The notes beneath the pieces are model-generated. The model ran no database searches. It saw only the letters and a list, made by a program, of their open reading frames with translations, and was not told where the DNA came from. Positions 1 to 9,608 of a stretch of DNA of 64,000 nucleotides are shown here, one piece after another. How positions within the stretch are numbered: the stretch's first letter is position 1; each line of letters begins with the position of its first letter. The stretch covers positions 58,259 to 122,258 of the forward strand of contig JAUMYT010000006.1 of the NCBI GenBank assembly GCA_030528525.1, read 5' to 3'. The position numbers and the translations under genes are program-made. This DNA comes from Pasteurellaceae bacterium (GTDB lineage: Bacteria; Pseudomonadota; Gammaproteobacteria; Enterobacterales; Pasteurellaceae).

Positions 1-409
1 ATTTATCCGCTTGATGCACGATAAACTCTGCGGCCTTGTGGGCTAAGGCCTCGGGTGTGAGAGTTTCAGACGGCTCATTGATCAGTTCACGCGTAAAGAT
101 GGCACAAGCAAGGCGAGCATCAAATTCCGCTTGCTCTTTCAAAACTGGATAGGCAATGCTACCTGCATTTTTCACGCTCACAAAACCTTGTTGGAATGCC
201 CAACACTCTTCCAAGCCCCAGCCTTCGCCAGTAAGTGCCACATTTAAAATGCCTTGGTTTTTGATTTTGCGTGCGGCTTTTTGAATGGTCGTGAGTGGAT
301 CTTTGCTAATGTGGATCGTCATTCCGCTGTCATTAGCAGAGAGAATCGCATTTTTGCCCCAAACTTCAGGGGCGACTTGGTATGAAAGAGTGATTTGCAT
401 TGTGGTCAT
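1..409 (-). CDS. pepB: Peptidase B (M17 aminopeptidase), N-terminal part, cut by window edge
   Basis: About 136 N-terminal residues are present; the catalytic metal-binding C-terminal half lies outside the window. The translation has the PepB landmarks I know from enterobacteria: an opening beta strand with a WG pair, a GMTIHI-like stretch, IQKAARKI, and LTGEGW followed by CWAFQQGF. PepB is a cytosolic broad-specificity aminopeptidase that finishes peptide breakdown. I chose the ATG at 407-409 over the one at 398-400 because AGGAAG lies seven bases before the first. It is transcribed away from the next gene. A second M17 peptidase is encoded at 31700-33067, so the genome has at least two family members. 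Confidence 0.85.
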   Translation of the reverse strand, partial: MTTMQITLSYQVAPEVWGKNAILSANDSGMTIHISKDPLTTIQKAARKIKNQGILNVALTGEGWGLEECWAFQQGFVSVKNAGSIAYPVLKEQAEFDARLACAIFTRELINEPSETLTPEALAHKAAEFIVHQADK

Positions 410-433
410 TGTTTCTTCCTTTTTGATCGAGTT

Positions 434-466
434 ACAAGGGGGAGAGATCTTAGCACAAAATGTGAA
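434..466 (+). repeat. Uptake-signal-like motif (ACAAGGGGG type)
   Basis: ACAAGGGGG followed after a short gap by an A/T-rich tail with CACAAAAT. It sits between two divergent genes. Tail is a weaker match than in most copies. Confidence 0.5.
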
Positions 467-607
467 ATCTGTAGAACATCGAGAGATTTCACACGATCGA
501 AATATACCGAATTAAGAATCTACAAACATTTCTCAACTATCATGCTTTATTTTTCGGTGAATTTTCGCTACGCTTCACAATCTTGTAACATTCTAAAAGG
601 ACATAAC

Positions 608-1549
608 ATGCAAACATTACTCAGACTCACACAATTTATCAGCAAAACTTTCGCCATTTGGGTGGTAGTTTTCGCCTTAATTGCCGCTCAATTCCCCGAC
701 ACATTCAAAATTTTCTTGCCGTGGATCCCTTATTTACTTGGGATCGTGATGCTAGGAATGGGGCTAACGCTCACTTTCAAAGATTTCGCCGAAGTGACAC
801 GCAACCCGAAAGCCGTGATTATCGGTGTGATCGCTCAATTCGTGGTAATGCCCACTATTGCGTTTGCCTTAGCCAAGTTATTCCAACTCCCTGCAGAACT
901 GGCGATCGGTGTGATTTTGGTCGGCTGTTGCCCAGGCGGTACATCCTCAAACGTGATGACCTTTCTTGCCAAAGGTAACACCGCCTTGTCGGTCGCTTGT
1001 ACCACCATTTCCACCTTGCTTGCCCCGATTTTAACCCCAGCGGTATTCTACTTATTTGCCAGCGAATGGCTTGATGTGAATGCGGGAGCAATGTTTATGT
1101 CGGTGTTAAAAATTGTACTCTTACCCATTTTTGCTGGCGTGGTGATTCGTTCATTATTGAAGCAGAAAATCGAGCAATTCAGCCAAACAATGCCGTTACT
1201 TTCTGTGATTGCCATTGTGTTGATCGTAGGTGCGGTAGTTGCAGTGAGCAAAGATCGCATTATTGAATCAGGCTTGCTGATTTTCGGCGTGGTTGCCTTG
1301 CATAATGGTTTAGGCTATGTGATCGGTTACGGTGTTTCTCGTCTGTTCAAGTTGCCAGAAAGTGATCGCAGAGCCGTGTCGATTGAAGTAGGTATGCAAA
1401 ATTCAGGACTGGGAGCCGCATTAGCTGCCGTGCATTTTAAAGCGAACCCAGTCATTGCAGTGCCCAGTGCGGTATTTAGTTTTTGGCACAATATCTCAGG
1501 CCCAATTTTGACGATGATTTTCACTGCGAAGAAATCTAATAAGAGATAG
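608..1549 (+). CDS. Bile acid:sodium symporter (BASS) family transporter
   Basis: A 313-residue integral membrane protein that is hydrophobic nearly throughout, with roughly nine to ten predicted helices. The stretches GVILVGCCPGGTSSN and, near the end, EVGMQNSGLGAAL are the two conserved BASS-family signatures around the sodium sites. Members move organic acids such as bile acids, pantoate or pyruvate with Na+; the substrate here cannot be read from sequence. The ATG at 608 is preceded by AAAGGA. The frame is open further upstream, but that part is AT-rich, shows no ribosome binding site and overlaps the probable promoter region. It stands alone, divergent from pepB. Confidence 0.85.
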   Translation: MQTLLRLTQFISKTFAIWVVVFALIAAQFPDTFKIFLPWIPYLLGIVMLGMGLTLTFKDFAEVTRNPKAVIIGVIAQFVVMPTIAFALAKLFQLPAELAIGVILVGCCPGGTSSNVMTFLAKGNTALSVACTTISTLLAPILTPAVFYLFASEWLDVNAGAMFMSVLKIVLLPIFAGVVIRSLLKQKIEQFSQTMPLLSVIAIVLIVGAVVAVSKDRIIESGLLIFGVVALHNGLGYVIGYGVSRLFKLPESDRRAVSIEVGMQNSGLGAALAAVHFKANPVIAVPSAVFSFWHNISGPILTMIFTAKKSNKR

Positions 1550-1885
1550 CATCGCTATTTTTCATGTGATATCCCTTTTTGATCTTCCCAAAAATTGGAT
1601 TAAACAACTAACTTATTAAGATGCAGATCTGTGGGTGAAAAAAATGTAAAAAGCAAATTTTCACACCAATGCTCAAGCCAAAATAGATAACCAACGCAAC
1701 TGAAATATATGGAAAAAACTCTACTTATATGGATGATAAGAAACTAAATGATGAGTAGATTAGTTGAATGACAACACAATAGAAAAGACTGGGCTTTGTA
1801 TAATACAGAGCTCAGTCCTTGAATTAAACCAGTCTACCCTTTTAGGGGTAGAGCAATTTCTGATGATTTTTTTGTTTTTCTGAAA
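1550..1885. other. Intergenic stretch between convergent genes
   Basis: AT-rich, 336 bases, no credible ORF. The only clear structure is the hairpin at 1787-1817, listed separately, plus a short TTCTGAA/TTCAGAA palindrome overlapping the rplI stop codon. Confidence 0.6.
1787..1817 (-). terminator. Terminator of the rpsF-priB-rpsR-rplI operon
   Basis: Read on the minus strand, two 14-base arms (1804-1817 and 1787-1800) pair with two mismatches around a 3-base loop, followed by TTTTCTATT. It lies about 70 bases downstream of the rplI stop. Confidence 0.7.
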
Positions 1886-2335
1886 TTATTCAGAAACCAC
1901 GTTGATAGTTACTTTTGCGTTCACTTCAGCGTGTAAGTGTAATTTCACTTCGTGTTCGCCAGTTGTGCGTAATGCACCTTCTGATAAACGCACTTCTGCT
2001 TTGGTGACTTCAACGCCAGCGGCTGAAACAGCTTCAGCGATGTCACGTGCACCCACAGAACCGAATAAACGACCGTCATCACCTGCTTTTGAAGTGATTA
2101 CGATAGCAGCCAAGTTAGCAATCGCTGCGGCACGAGCTTGTGCTGCTGCCAATGCTTCTGCTGCTTTCGCTTCTAATTCAGCACGACGTGCTTCGAAGTG
2201 TGCAATGTTCGCTGCGGTTGCCATCACTGCTTTACCTTGTGGGATTAAGAAGTTACGAGCGAAACCTGCTTTAACGGTCACTTGATCACCAACAGTACCA
2301 AGTTGAGCCACTTTATCTAATAAAATAACTTGCAT
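1886..2335 (-). CDS. rplI: 50S ribosomal protein L9
   Basis: 149 residues, the usual bacterial L9 length. It begins [17 protein letters not shown] and carries the L9 signature [13 protein letters not shown] at about residues 24-36. A long alanine/glutamate-rich helix then links the N-terminal domain to the C-terminal RNA-binding domain. L9 binds 23S rRNA near the L1 stalk and helps hold reading frame. It is the last gene of the rpsF operon, 11 bases after rpsR, and is followed by the terminator at 1787-1817. Nothing unusual. Confidence 0.97.
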   Translation of the reverse strand: MQVILLDKVAQLGTVGDQVTVKAGFARNFLIPQGKAVMATAANIAHFEARRAELEAKAAEALAAAQARAAAIANLAAIVITSKAGDDGRLFGSVGARDIAEAVSAAGVEVTKAEVRLSEGALRTTGEHEVKLHLHAEVNAKVTINVVSE

Positions 2336-2346
2336 TGTGCTTCTCC

Positions 2347-2897
<551 letters not shown>

Positions 2898-2911
<14 letters not shown>

Positions 2912-3275
2912 CCTCTGCTTCTACTTCAACAGCAGCTTCAGGAGCTTTACGCTCTTCTTTCGCTTTCGCCATTGGCGATGCTTCTGTCACAGCAGCTTTA
3001 GTGTGAACGATTAAGTTACGAAGAACAGCATCGTTGTAACGGAAGTTAGTTTCTAACTCATCGATTACGCTTTGTGGTGCTTCTACATTCATTAACACAT
3101 AGTGTGCTTTGTGAAGTTTGTTGATTGGGTAGGCTAATTGACGACGACCCCAATCTTCTAAGCGATGTACCTGACCGCCTGCTTCTTTAACAGATGCAGT
3201 ATAACGCTCGATCATACCTGGTACTTGTTCGCTTTGGTCCGGGTGAACCATAAAAACGATTTCGTAGTGACGCAT
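2898..3275 (-). CDS. rpsF: 30S ribosomal protein S6
   Basis: 125 residues. It starts [18 protein letters not shown], the strongly conserved S6 opening, and contains [12 protein letters not shown] and HYVLMNVEA. It ends in an acidic, alanine/glutamate-rich tail ([19 protein letters not shown]); such tails are the substrate of RimK glutamylation in E. coli, but the tail here differs and modification is not shown. S6 pairs with S18 on the 30S platform. It is the first gene of the operon, downstream of the promoter near 3375 and of an S6:S18-like leader. Confidence 0.97.
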
Positions 3276-3280
3276 TGTCG

Positions 3281-3337
3281 ATCCTTACGGGTTAGCAGCC
3301 TCCAAGAGTGCCAGTCACCAGCATTGGAAGCAAGGAT
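3281..3337 (-). promoter_or_regulatory. S6:S18-type autoregulatory leader of rpsF
   Basis: In the transcript, AUCCUU pairs perfectly with AAGGAU, which includes the rpsF Shine-Dalgarno. An inner stem CUUCCAA/UUGGAGG caps it, and the large 3' bulge contains a CCG trinucleotide (bases 3288-3290). Two helices with a CCG-containing bulge is the layout described for the S6:S18-binding mRNA motif. Binding would block rpsF translation. Drawn by hand, not computed. Confidence 0.6.
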
Positions 3338-3370
3338 TAAAAAAACAGGTGTGACTGAAGGTGCGGATTA

Positions 3371-3401
3371 TACCGTTTGAACGGAATTTTGCAACCGCAA
3401 G
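3371..3401 (-). promoter_or_regulatory. Promoter of the rpsF operon
   Basis: On the minus strand TTGCAA, a 16-base spacer, then a perfect TATAAT, about 90-100 bases before the rpsF start, leaving room for the leader. Confidence 0.7.
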
Positions 3402-3431
3402 GGGGGGAGAAACATCAAGATTTTGCAAAAT
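3397..3431 (+). repeat. Uptake-signal-like motif (GCAAGGGGGGGAGAAA type)
   Basis: GCAAGGGGG followed by GAGAAA and then TTTTGCAAAA. A later TCTCCCCC near 3440 makes a potential stem with the GGGGGAGA of the motif. A second weak GGGGGGTGAGAGA copy lies on the opposite strand near 3480. Confidence 0.6.
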
Positions 3432-3726
3432 TTCTGAGCATCTCCCCCTGCCTATGTTTACCTCTACCGATTTAGTCTCTCACCCCCCCTTCAGAAAATG
3501 TTAAAAAATTTGTTGTGCTAAACTCATTTAAAAATGTCAGCACAAAAAACCAACAAATAAAAATTTACAGATAATTACACCAATAAAAATCAATTTAACA
3601 GATAAAAACTCCAATTAAGCTATTAAAACTGCAAAAAATTAGTTACTTTACACTATTTACTTTTACCCAATTATTCGGCATATTTCGCACTATGTATCTT
3701 TTTTGTTAAAAATTTGAGGTGTTACT
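3402..3726. other. AT-rich promoter region of the NSS transporter
   Basis: No ORF. It contains the uptake-like motif at its left end and an inverted pair TTGTGCT (3513-3519) / AGCACAA (3539-3545) that could be an operator, followed by long A/T runs. No -35/-10 pair stands out clearly. Confidence 0.4.
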
Positions 3727-5244
3727 GTGTCTATGCAATCTTCTCAATCCAGCCAACGAGAAACTTTCTCAGGGCGTGGCGTCTTTATTTTAGCGGCAAT
3801 CGGATCTGCCGTGGGGTTGGGCAACATTTGGCGTTTCCCGTATGTCACTTACGACAACGGCGGTGGGGCGTTCATCATTCCTTACCTTGTCGCCCTTTTA
3901 ACCGCAGGGATTCCGTTGCTTTTCTTAGACTATGCCTTGGGGCATAAATACCGTGCATCCGCACCGCTTGCCTTCCGCCGTTTCAGCCAAAAATTTGAAA
4001 CATTCGGCTGGTGGCAAGTGTTGATTAACGTGATCATCGGCATTTATTACGCCGTGATTTTAGGTTGGGCGGCAAGCTATACCTATTTCTCGCTCAACAG
4101 TGCGTGGGGAGCCGATCCAAAATCATTCTTCTTCGGCGAATTTTTGCAAATGGCAGATGGCGTGAGTGTGAGCTTGGATTTTGTGGGAGCGGTTGCGGGC
4201 CCGTTAGTGGTGGTTTGGTTAGCGATTTTGGCGATTCTCGCCCTCGGCGTGCAAAAAGGGATCGGTAAATTGTCTGCGATTTTTATGCCGTTGCTGGTGA
4301 TTATGTTCGTGATTTTGGTGATCACCGCCCTTTTCTTACCGAATGCAGAACAAGGCTTGAATGCGTTATTTTCGCCGAACTGGGAAAAATTGAGTGATCC
4401 GAGCGTGTGGATTGCGGCTTACGGTCAAATCTTCTTCTCATTGTCGATCTGCTTCGGGATTATGATCACCTATTCCTCTTACTTGAAAAAGAAAACGGAC
4501 TTAACCGCGTCAGGTTTGGTGGTCGGCTTTGCCAACAGTAGCTTTGAATTATTAGCCGGTATCGGCGTATTTGCAGCCCTTGGCTTTATGGCTGGTGCGG
4601 CAGGCAAAGAAGTGAGCGAAGTGGCAACATCAGGTTTAGGCTTAGCCTTTATCGCTTTCCCAACCATTATCGATCAAGCTCCGTTTGGCAGCGTCATTGG
4701 CGTATTATTCTTCGGTTCGCTCTTGTTTGCAGGCGTAACCTCTTTGGTCTCAATTTTGGAAGTCATCATCGCTGCGGTGCAAGACAAACTCAACTTCAGC
4801 CGTGGTAAAGCAACGGCAGTGGTGTGCGTGCCAATGGGCTTTGTTTCTGTTGTGCTATTCGGTACGACAACAGGCTTGCCAGTGCTTGATGTAATGGATA
4901 AATTCGTGAACAGCTTTGGTATTGTTGCCGTTGCCTTCTTCTCACTCGCTGCGATTGGCTTGAGCAAGAAAACCGCTGTGTTGGTAGAACACTTAAATTC
5001 CGTCTCTTCATTCCAATTAGGCAGAGTGTGGCAAGCGTTGGTTGGCTTTATTATCCCCGTCGTTCTTGGCTATATGTTCTTCAGCGAAGTGTACAAAATT
5101 GCCACCCAAGGCTACGACGGCTACCCAACTTGGTTTGTCGGCATCTTCGGCTGGGGAATGGCGATTGGATTAGTGGTGGTTGCCTTTATCTTATCTCGCC
5201 TTGATTGGAAAAACGAAAAAACAAACGAACAGGAGAACGCATAA
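3727..5244 (+). CDS. Sodium-dependent amino-acid transporter, NSS/SNF family (MetP-like)
   Basis: 505 residues with about twelve membrane helices. The first helix carries [14 protein letters not shown], the sodium/substrate-binding signature of neurotransmitter:sodium symporters, followed by [11 protein letters not shown] prefer the GTG at 3727 over the ATG at 3733 because GAGGT lies six bases ahead of the GTG. Its stop overlaps by one base a 30-codon ORF that resembles MetS, the small subunit known with the MetP methionine/alanine importer, so branched or sulfur amino acids are likely cargo. The exact substrate is inference. Confidence 0.9.
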   Translation: MSMQSSQSSQRETFSGRGVFILAAIGSAVGLGNIWRFPYVTYDNGGGAFIIPYLVALLTAGIPLLFLDYALGHKYRASAPLAFRRFSQKFETFGWWQVLINVIIGIYYAVILGWAASYTYFSLNSAWGADPKSFFFGEFLQMADGVSVSLDFVGAVAGPLVVVWLAILAILALGVQKGIGKLSAIFMPLLVIMFVILVITALFLPNAEQGLNALFSPNWEKLSDPSVWIAAYGQIFFSLSICFGIMITYSSYLKKKTDLTASGLVVGFANSSFELLAGIGVFAALGFMAGAAGKEVSEVATSGLGLAFIAFPTIIDQAPFGSVIGVLFFGSLLFAGVTSLVSILEVIIAAVQDKLNFSRGKATAVVCVPMGFVSVVLFGTTTGLPVLDVMDKFVNSFGIVAVAFFSLAAIGLSKKTAVLVEHLNSVSSFQLGRVWQALVGFIIPVVLGYMFFSEVYKIATQGYDGYPTWFVGIFGWGMAIGLVVVAFILSRLDWKNEKTNEQENA

Positions 5245-5336
5245 TGAGTGGTGGAGCAATTTTAATGATGTCCGCATCGTTGATTATCATCTGGGGTGGC
5301 TTGCTCGTGGCAGTGAGCCGCTTACCGAGAGAGTAA
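5244..5336 (+). CDS. MetS-like NSS transporter small subunit (30 residues)
   Basis: A tiny ORF starting in a TAATG overlap with the transporter stop, preceded by CAGGAGAA. The product has a short N-terminal lead, one hydrophobic helix (about residues 5-24, ILMMSASLIIIWGGLLVAV) and a basic tail ending RLPRE. Length, single helix and coupling to an NSS gene match the MetS/MaaI family of small subunits. MetS is needed for MetP activity in Corynebacterium; the same role is inferred here. It is short enough to be missed by ordinary gene callers. The terminator at 5351-5380 follows directly. Confidence 0.8.
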   Translation: MSGGAILMMSASLIIIWGGLLVAVSRLPRE

Positions 5337-5350
5337 TCATCTAATCTAAT

Positions 5351-5380
5351 AAAGGCTTAGCTTCAAACTAAGCCTTTATT
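5351..5380 (+). terminator. Bidirectional terminator between metS-like gene and the zinc-ribbon gene
   Basis: AAAGGCTTAG / CTAAGCCTTT with a 7-base loop, then ATTTGTT on the plus strand. The left arm also ends in T-rich sequence when read on the minus strand. The zinc-ribbon gene stop codon lies inside the stem. Confidence 0.8.
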
Positions 5381-5607
5381 TGTTGCCATAACGTAGCCAC
5401 GGCAATCACGAGAGCAAAAACCGCCAGCCAAATCAGATGCAACTTGACGCTTTTGCGATTGACTTCTTGGTTGTGCAAACGGCGTTGTTCCATTTTTTGT
5501 TTGAATACCGCCAAGTCGGCTTCTCGGAAAGAAAAGCCACAATGGGGGCAAAGTTCGGCGGTTTCGCTGATTTTTTTGCGACATTCAGGGCATTTTTGTA
5601 GTGCCAT
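5368..5607 (-). CDS. Small zinc-ribbon membrane protein
   Basis: 79 residues. The N-terminal third is a zinc ribbon with CPEC at residues 6-9 and CPHC at 20-23. A charged linker follows, then one membrane helix (about 56-73, LHLIWLAVFALVIAVATLW). It would be anchored with the ribbon on the cytoplasmic face. The function is unknown to me; similar short ribbon-helix proteins occur across Proteobacteria. Its start overlaps the menH C-terminus by 23 bases, so it is probably translated from the menD-menH transcript. The stop sits inside the shared terminator. Confidence 0.75.
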   Translation of the reverse strand: MALQKCPECRKKISETAELCPHCGFSFREADLAVFKQKMEQRRLHNQEVNRKSVKLHLIWLAVFALVIAVATLWQQIKA

Positions 5608-6346
5608 TTTCGTTCCTTATCCTCTCAATCAGTTGTTCACAAAAAGCGTGCGGATTTTCCCAATGGGCGTTGTGTCCTGCGTTGGCAATCAGCCGATAAG
5701 GCAGGCGATTTTCTTCTGCCATTTGGCGAAATTTCTGATCTTTTTCGCCAATCAGAAAGTGAATCTTTTGCCAATGTGATCCCCGAAAATTTGCCTGCTT
5801 GGCAAGGCTCGTGGCTTGCAACATTTCGGCAATTTTTGACCCGTTGTTGTGCTTGCGTTCAGTAATGAGTTGCTGACGTTGTGGTGCCGTCAAACTGGCA
5901 AACACCGGCTGTTGATACCAATCCGCCAAGACATTTTCGATAGGCTCACGGCAAAAACGCTCTGCCCATTGTTGATCATTTTGCCAGCGTGCTTGCCGTT
6001 CTTGCTCGTTCTTTAAGCCGATATTCGCCCCTTCCACAATGGTGCCAAGCAAATTGGCATTCGGCTGATTGAGCGAATAATCCAACGCCAGCCGTCCGCC
6101 GAGCGAATAGCCCACCAACCAAAATGGCTGATCGACAAAATGGGTTTGAAAAAAGGCGTGGAGCTGTTGGCGAACATCGTAAAAATCACGGCAACCTTGC
6201 GAGCTTCGTTCGCCGTGGCAAGGCAGGTCGATAGCAAGGGGTAAGATCTTGCCCGAAATCTGCAAAATGTCGGTAACCTGTTGCCAATCCTGTTTTGAAC
6301 CGAGTAGCCCGTGCAGAAACACCACGGGCGTTGCGTGCGTGGGCAT
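5585..6346 (-). CDS. menH: 2-succinyl-6-hydroxy-2,4-cyclohexadiene-1-carboxylate synthase
   Basis: 253-residue alpha/beta hydrolase. VVFLHGLLGSKQDW near the N-terminus forms the oxyanion region, and LVGYSLGGRLAL contains the nucleophilic serine in a GYSLGG elbow. A late NAGHNAHWENP supplies the histidine. MenH removes pyruvate from SEPHCHC in menaquinone synthesis. It starts within the menD stop (TAATG overlap), so menD and menH are translationally coupled. That pairing separates it from generic hydrolases. Confidence 0.92.
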   Translation of the reverse strand: MPTHATPVVFLHGLLGSKQDWQQVTDILQISGKILPLAIDLPCHGERSSQGCRDFYDVRQQLHAFFQTHFVDQPFWLVGYSLGGRLALDYSLNQPNANLLGTIVEGANIGLKNEQERQARWQNDQQWAERFCREPIENVLADWYQQPVFASLTAPQRQQLITERKHNNGSKIAEMLQATSLAKQANFRGSHWQKIHFLIGEKDQKFRQMAEENRLPYRLIANAGHNAHWENPHAFCEQLIERIRNENGTTKMP

Positions 6347-8055
6347 TAGTCGATGGAGGCTCGTGAGATTTGTTCAAGTAGCGATTTATACAAGGCACTG
6401 CCTTCTTGGTCGTTCACTTTGATTTCTACAATGGTCACGCCTTTGCGAACGTAGGCTTGCTTGAGTTTAGTGCCAAGATCCGCCCAAGTGTAAGGACGCA
6501 AATACTCCAAGCCAAACATGGTGGCGATTTGTGAGAACTCCAAATTGTGCGACAAGCGATAGAACTTCTCTTTCGCCTGCGGATCGACAGGCAACATATC
6601 GAAAATCGCGCCACCGTTGTTGTTGATCACAAACAGGATCGTTGGGTGGGTAATTTGGCGAAGCAAGGCGAAAGAGTTGAGATCGTGCAGGCTCGACATA
6701 TCGCCAATTACGCCCACCGTTGGCAGTTGTGAACCTTTGGCGATCCCCGCCATTGTGGCGATCAAACCGTCAATACCGCTTGCCCCACGGTTGGTGTAAA
6801 CAGGGTAGCCTTCGGGCAATTTGCATAGGGCATCGACTAAGCGTACAAACAGACTATTGCCTAAGAATAAGTTACCATTCGCTGGCAGCACTCGTTCGAT
6901 GTGATGGGCTAAAGAGGCTTCGTTCAAATTACCGCCCACTTGTTGTTCAATAAATCCTGCACAGAATTGCGACAACGCCAACGGCTCAAGCAACCACGGT
7001 TTTTGGCGAAGCGGCGGATGAACACGCGTAAAATGGTGGGCTTTCGCCACAAAGCGAGTTTGCTGATGGGCGTTCGGGTTTAGATAATCCTGCGATTGCT
7101 CCACGAGCCAATATTCGCCTTTGAACGCAGACAGGAACTGATTGACGCGTTTGCTGACGATTTGCGAACCGAATTGGATCACAATATCCGCTTGCAACAG
7201 GCGTTGTTCCACGGTTTTATTTGAGAGCCACACATCGGCAAACGGCAAGCCTGCTTCAATGCCCGATTGCACATCGCTAATCAAACACCAACCGAGTGTG
7301 TCCGCCCAAAGTTTCAAGCCCATTCCTTGCTCTAACGGCAATTTGCCAACCACAACCACGCCCCGTTTGGTTCGCCAGTAGTCCCAATTTTCGTGCATTA
7401 ACACATCTTTTTGGGTGGCTTGTTGGTCAATCCATTTGGTTTTAGGCTGATTTAACCAACGTTGCACAGGGGCAAACCACGGATTCTGCCCAATCGCATT
7501 TTCATCGGCATCGTATAACGGCTCGGCAAATGGCGTATTGATATGCACCACGCCACCTTGTTGAGCTTGTTGATTGCAGGCTTGCTCCACCACTGAAATC
7601 AGCCAATTTGCACTAAAATCGGCATTCGGTTTGGGTAAGTTTAGATTTACAAGGGGGTAACTTCCGAGCAGATTTTGCTGATCAATCGCTTGATTTGCCC
7701 CACAGCCGATCAGCTCAGGCGGACGATCCGCAGACAGCACAATCAAATTATAGTGCGTCAGGCTCGCTTCAATTACGGCGGGCAATAAATTTGCCACCGC
7801 GGTGCCAGACGTGACAATGATCGCCACTGGCGATTTGGTCGATTTCGCCAATCCCAACGCAAAAAAGCCCAAACCACGCTCATCAAAATGGCTGTGGCAT
7901 TCCACCTGCGTTTGTTGCTGCAAATGCAAGGCTTCGAGCGTTAATGGCGTAGAGCGAGAACCTGGGGCAATACAAATATGTTGCACACCGTAGCGAACTA
8001 AGGCATTCAACATAACCCGCGACCAAGAACGATTAAAAGTGCTAGTGGTGATCAT
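6346..8055 (-). CDS. menD: SEPHCHC synthase (menaquinone biosynthesis)
   Basis: 569 residues, close to E. coli MenD (556). Thiamine-diphosphate enzyme that joins isochorismate and 2-oxoglutarate. The N-terminal Pyr domain shows IAPGSRSTPLTLEA, HFDERGLGFFALGLAKS and the invariant glutamate; the C-terminal PP domain shows GASGIDGLIAT and VIGDMSSLHDLNS with the GD...NN magnesium-binding pattern. It heads a menD-menH-zinc ribbon unit. An uptake-like motif at 7649-7680 is tolerated inside the coding sequence, read on its antisense side. Menaquinone suits the respiratory Na+-NQR and anaerobic enzymes of this organism. Confidence 0.96.
   Translation of the reverse strand: MITTSTFNRSWSRVMLNALVRYGVQHICIAPGSRSTPLTLEALHLQQQTQVECHSHFDERGLGFFALGLAKSTKSPVAIIVTSGTAVANLLPAVIEASLTHYNLIVLSADRPPELIGCGANQAIDQQNLLGSYPLVNLNLPKPNADFSANWLISVVEQACNQQAQQGGVVHINTPFAEPLYDADENAIGQNPWFAPVQRWLNQPKTKWIDQQATQKDVLMHENWDYWRTKRGVVVVGKLPLEQGMGLKLWADTLGWCLISDVQSGIEAGLPFADVWLSNKTVEQRLLQADIVIQFGSQIVSKRVNQFLSAFKGEYWLVEQSQDYLNPNAHQQTRFVAKAHHFTRVHPPLRQKPWLLEPLALSQFCAGFIEQQVGGNLNEASLAHHIERVLPANGNLFLGNSLFVRLVDALCKLPEGYPVYTNRGASGIDGLIATMAGIAKGSQLPTVGVIGDMSSLHDLNSFALLRQITHPTILFVINNNGGAIFDMLPVDPQAKEKFYRLSHNLEFSQIATMFGLEYLRPYTWADLGTKLKQAYVRKGVTIVEIKVNDQEGSALYKSLLEQISRASID
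7649..7680 (+). repeat. Uptake-signal-like motif inside menD
   Basis: ACAAGGGGGT then GATTTTGC at the expected distance; antisense to menD. Confidence 0.6.
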
Positions 8056-8145
8056 TGTTTATCTCTCTGTGGATAACTGCAAAATGGGCAGATTGTAGCA
8101 AAATTTGGGCAAGTCTGCTTCTCTTCTCCGCCATTTTATTATTAC

Positions 8146-9297
8146 CTATTTCAACTGTTCTTCAATAATCCCACCGCCCAAGCAGACTTCGCCTTGGTAG
8201 AATACGGCGGATTGCCCTGGGGTGACGGCGATCTGGGGTTCATCGAAAATCACACGGATTGTTTCATCATCAATCGGTTGGATTTCGCAGGCGATGTCCG
8301 CTTGGCGATAGCGAGTTTTCACAGTGCAACGTAAATTTTCTCGAATTGGTTGGCGATCAACCCAATGCAGTTGGCTGGCGATCAATCCCGTGGAAAGTAA
8401 GGCGGAGTTGTCTTGCCCTTGAGCCACGATCAACACGTTATTCACCAAATCTTTTTCCACCACATACCACGCATTTTCGCTTGCCCCTTTCACGCCGCCA
8501 ATGCCTAAGCCTTTGCGTTGCCCAAGGGTGTGGTACATTAACCCATCGTGGCGACCGATCACTTGACCGTCCACGGTTTTGATGTCGCCTGCTTGAGCTG
8601 GCAAGTAACGAGCTAAGAAATCCTTGAATTTCCGTTCGCCGATAAAACAAATCCCTGTGGAATCTTTTTTCTTGGCAGTGGCTAAGCCAAGATCTTCAGC
8701 AATCGCTCGCACAATCGGCTTTTCAATCTCGCCCACAGGGAACAGACTTTTGCCCACTTGCTCTTGACTTAGGGTGTATAAGAAATAGCTTTGGTCTTTG
8801 TTGCCGTCCAAGCCACGCAGTAATTTTGGCGTTTGTTCAAATGGCGTACGGCGGACATAATGCCCTGTGGCGATAAAATCGGCGTCTAAATCTTCCAACG
8901 CATATTCCAAGAAGGCTTTGAATTTGATCTCTTTGTTGCACAAAATATCAGGGTTTGGCGTGCGTCCTGCTTTGTATTCCGCCAAAAAATGTTCGAATAC
9001 GTTATCCCAATATTCCGCCGCAAAGTTGATTTTGTGCAATTTAATGCCTAGCTTGTCGCACACCGCTTGAGCATCGGCTAAATCCGCTGCTGCGGTGCAG
9101 TAATCAGTATCGTCATCTTCTTCCCAGTTCTTCATAAACAAGCCTTCCACTTGGTAGCCTTGTTGTTGAAGAATAAAGGCAGACACGGACGAATCCACCC
9201 CCCCCGACATTCCGCAAATCACTTTCTTTTTGGCATTTTCGGCAAGTTGACAAGGGGTAAGATCTGGAAAAAATTCTGCAAAAGTCTTTGATTTCAT
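8146..9297 (-). CDS. mnmA: tRNA-specific 2-thiouridylase MnmA
   Basis: 383 residues, equal to the Haemophilus enzyme. The PP-loop SGGVDSS is at residues 31-37. The catalytic cysteine pair is in [12 protein letters not shown] and [10 protein letters not shown], and GHYVRR lies between them. MnmA adds sulfur to U34 of tRNA Lys, Glu and Gln using persulfide from the Tus relay. Its ATG overlaps the stop of the upstream MNT gene (ATGA), so it may be co-transcribed with the HEPN/MNT pair. A four-G variant of the uptake-like motif lies at its 5' end. Confidence 0.96.
   Translation of the reverse strand: MKSKTFAEFFPDLTPCQLAENAKKKVICGMSGGVDSSVSAFILQQQGYQVEGLFMKNWEEDDDTDYCTAAADLADAQAVCDKLGIKLHKINFAAEYWDNVFEHFLAEYKAGRTPNPDILCNKEIKFKAFLEYALEDLDADFIATGHYVRRTPFEQTPKLLRGLDGNKDQSYFLYTLSQEQVGKSLFPVGEIEKPIVRAIAEDLGLATAKKKDSTGICFIGERKFKDFLARYLPAQAGDIKTVDGQVIGRHDGLMYHTLGQRKGLGIGGVKGASENAWYVVEKDLVNNVLIVAQGQDNSALLSTGLIASQLHWVDRQPIRENLRCTVKTRYRQADIACEIQPIDDETIRVIFDEPQIAVTPGQSAVFYQGEVCLGGGIIEEQLK
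9250..9283 (+). repeat. Uptake-signal-like motif inside mnmA (4-G variant)
   Basis: ACAAGGGGT with AATTCTGCAAAAG downstream; antisense to mnmA. Confidence 0.5.
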
Positions 9298-9608
9298 TCT
9301 TGTTCTCGTTGATAAAAAAGTTGCCCCACACGATCAATGTGTTCAATAAAAGGTTGATGAGTGAGTTGATGATAAACCGATATATCAAATAGATAGGGAA
9401 GGTAGGAATCGTCCAAGTCATTCCAGATTTTGCTAGCGATTTGAGCGGTTAATGCTGAACCTTTGAGTGTCAAATCAATATCCGAGCCTTCTCGATAATT
9501 TCCCATTGCCCGTGAGCCATAAATAATCGCTTGCTCTACGTCGGGATATTTCGCCAAAATATCTTTGATACGCTGGATCGAACGCTCGCTTAATCCAAAC
9601 TTAGACAT
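9294..9608 (-). CDS. MNT-type minimal nucleotidyltransferase (HI0073-like)
   Basis: 104 residues. The polymerase-beta fold signature is complete: GSRAMG at residues 31-36 and GSDIDL at 41-46, with a later FDISVYH strand that supplies the third acidic residue. It overlaps the upstream HEPN-domain gene by 19 bases, matching the HI0073/HI0074 pair of Haemophilus. In related MntA/HepT systems the transferase AMPylates the HEPN RNase and so silences it; whether this pair works as an antitoxin and toxin is inference. Downstream, its stop overlaps the mnmA start by four bases, which is unusual company. Confidence 0.88.
   Translation of the reverse strand: MSKFGLSERSIQRIKDILAKYPDVEQAIIYGSRAMGNYREGSDIDLTLKGSALTAQIASKIWNDLDDSYLPYLFDISVYHQLTHQPFIEHIDRVGQLFYQREQE

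Noticed and set aside
395..607. Upstream extension of the BASS transporter frame
   Set aside because: No ribosome binding site, AT-rich, and not similar to the family; the ATG at 608 has AAAGGA and gives the normal length.
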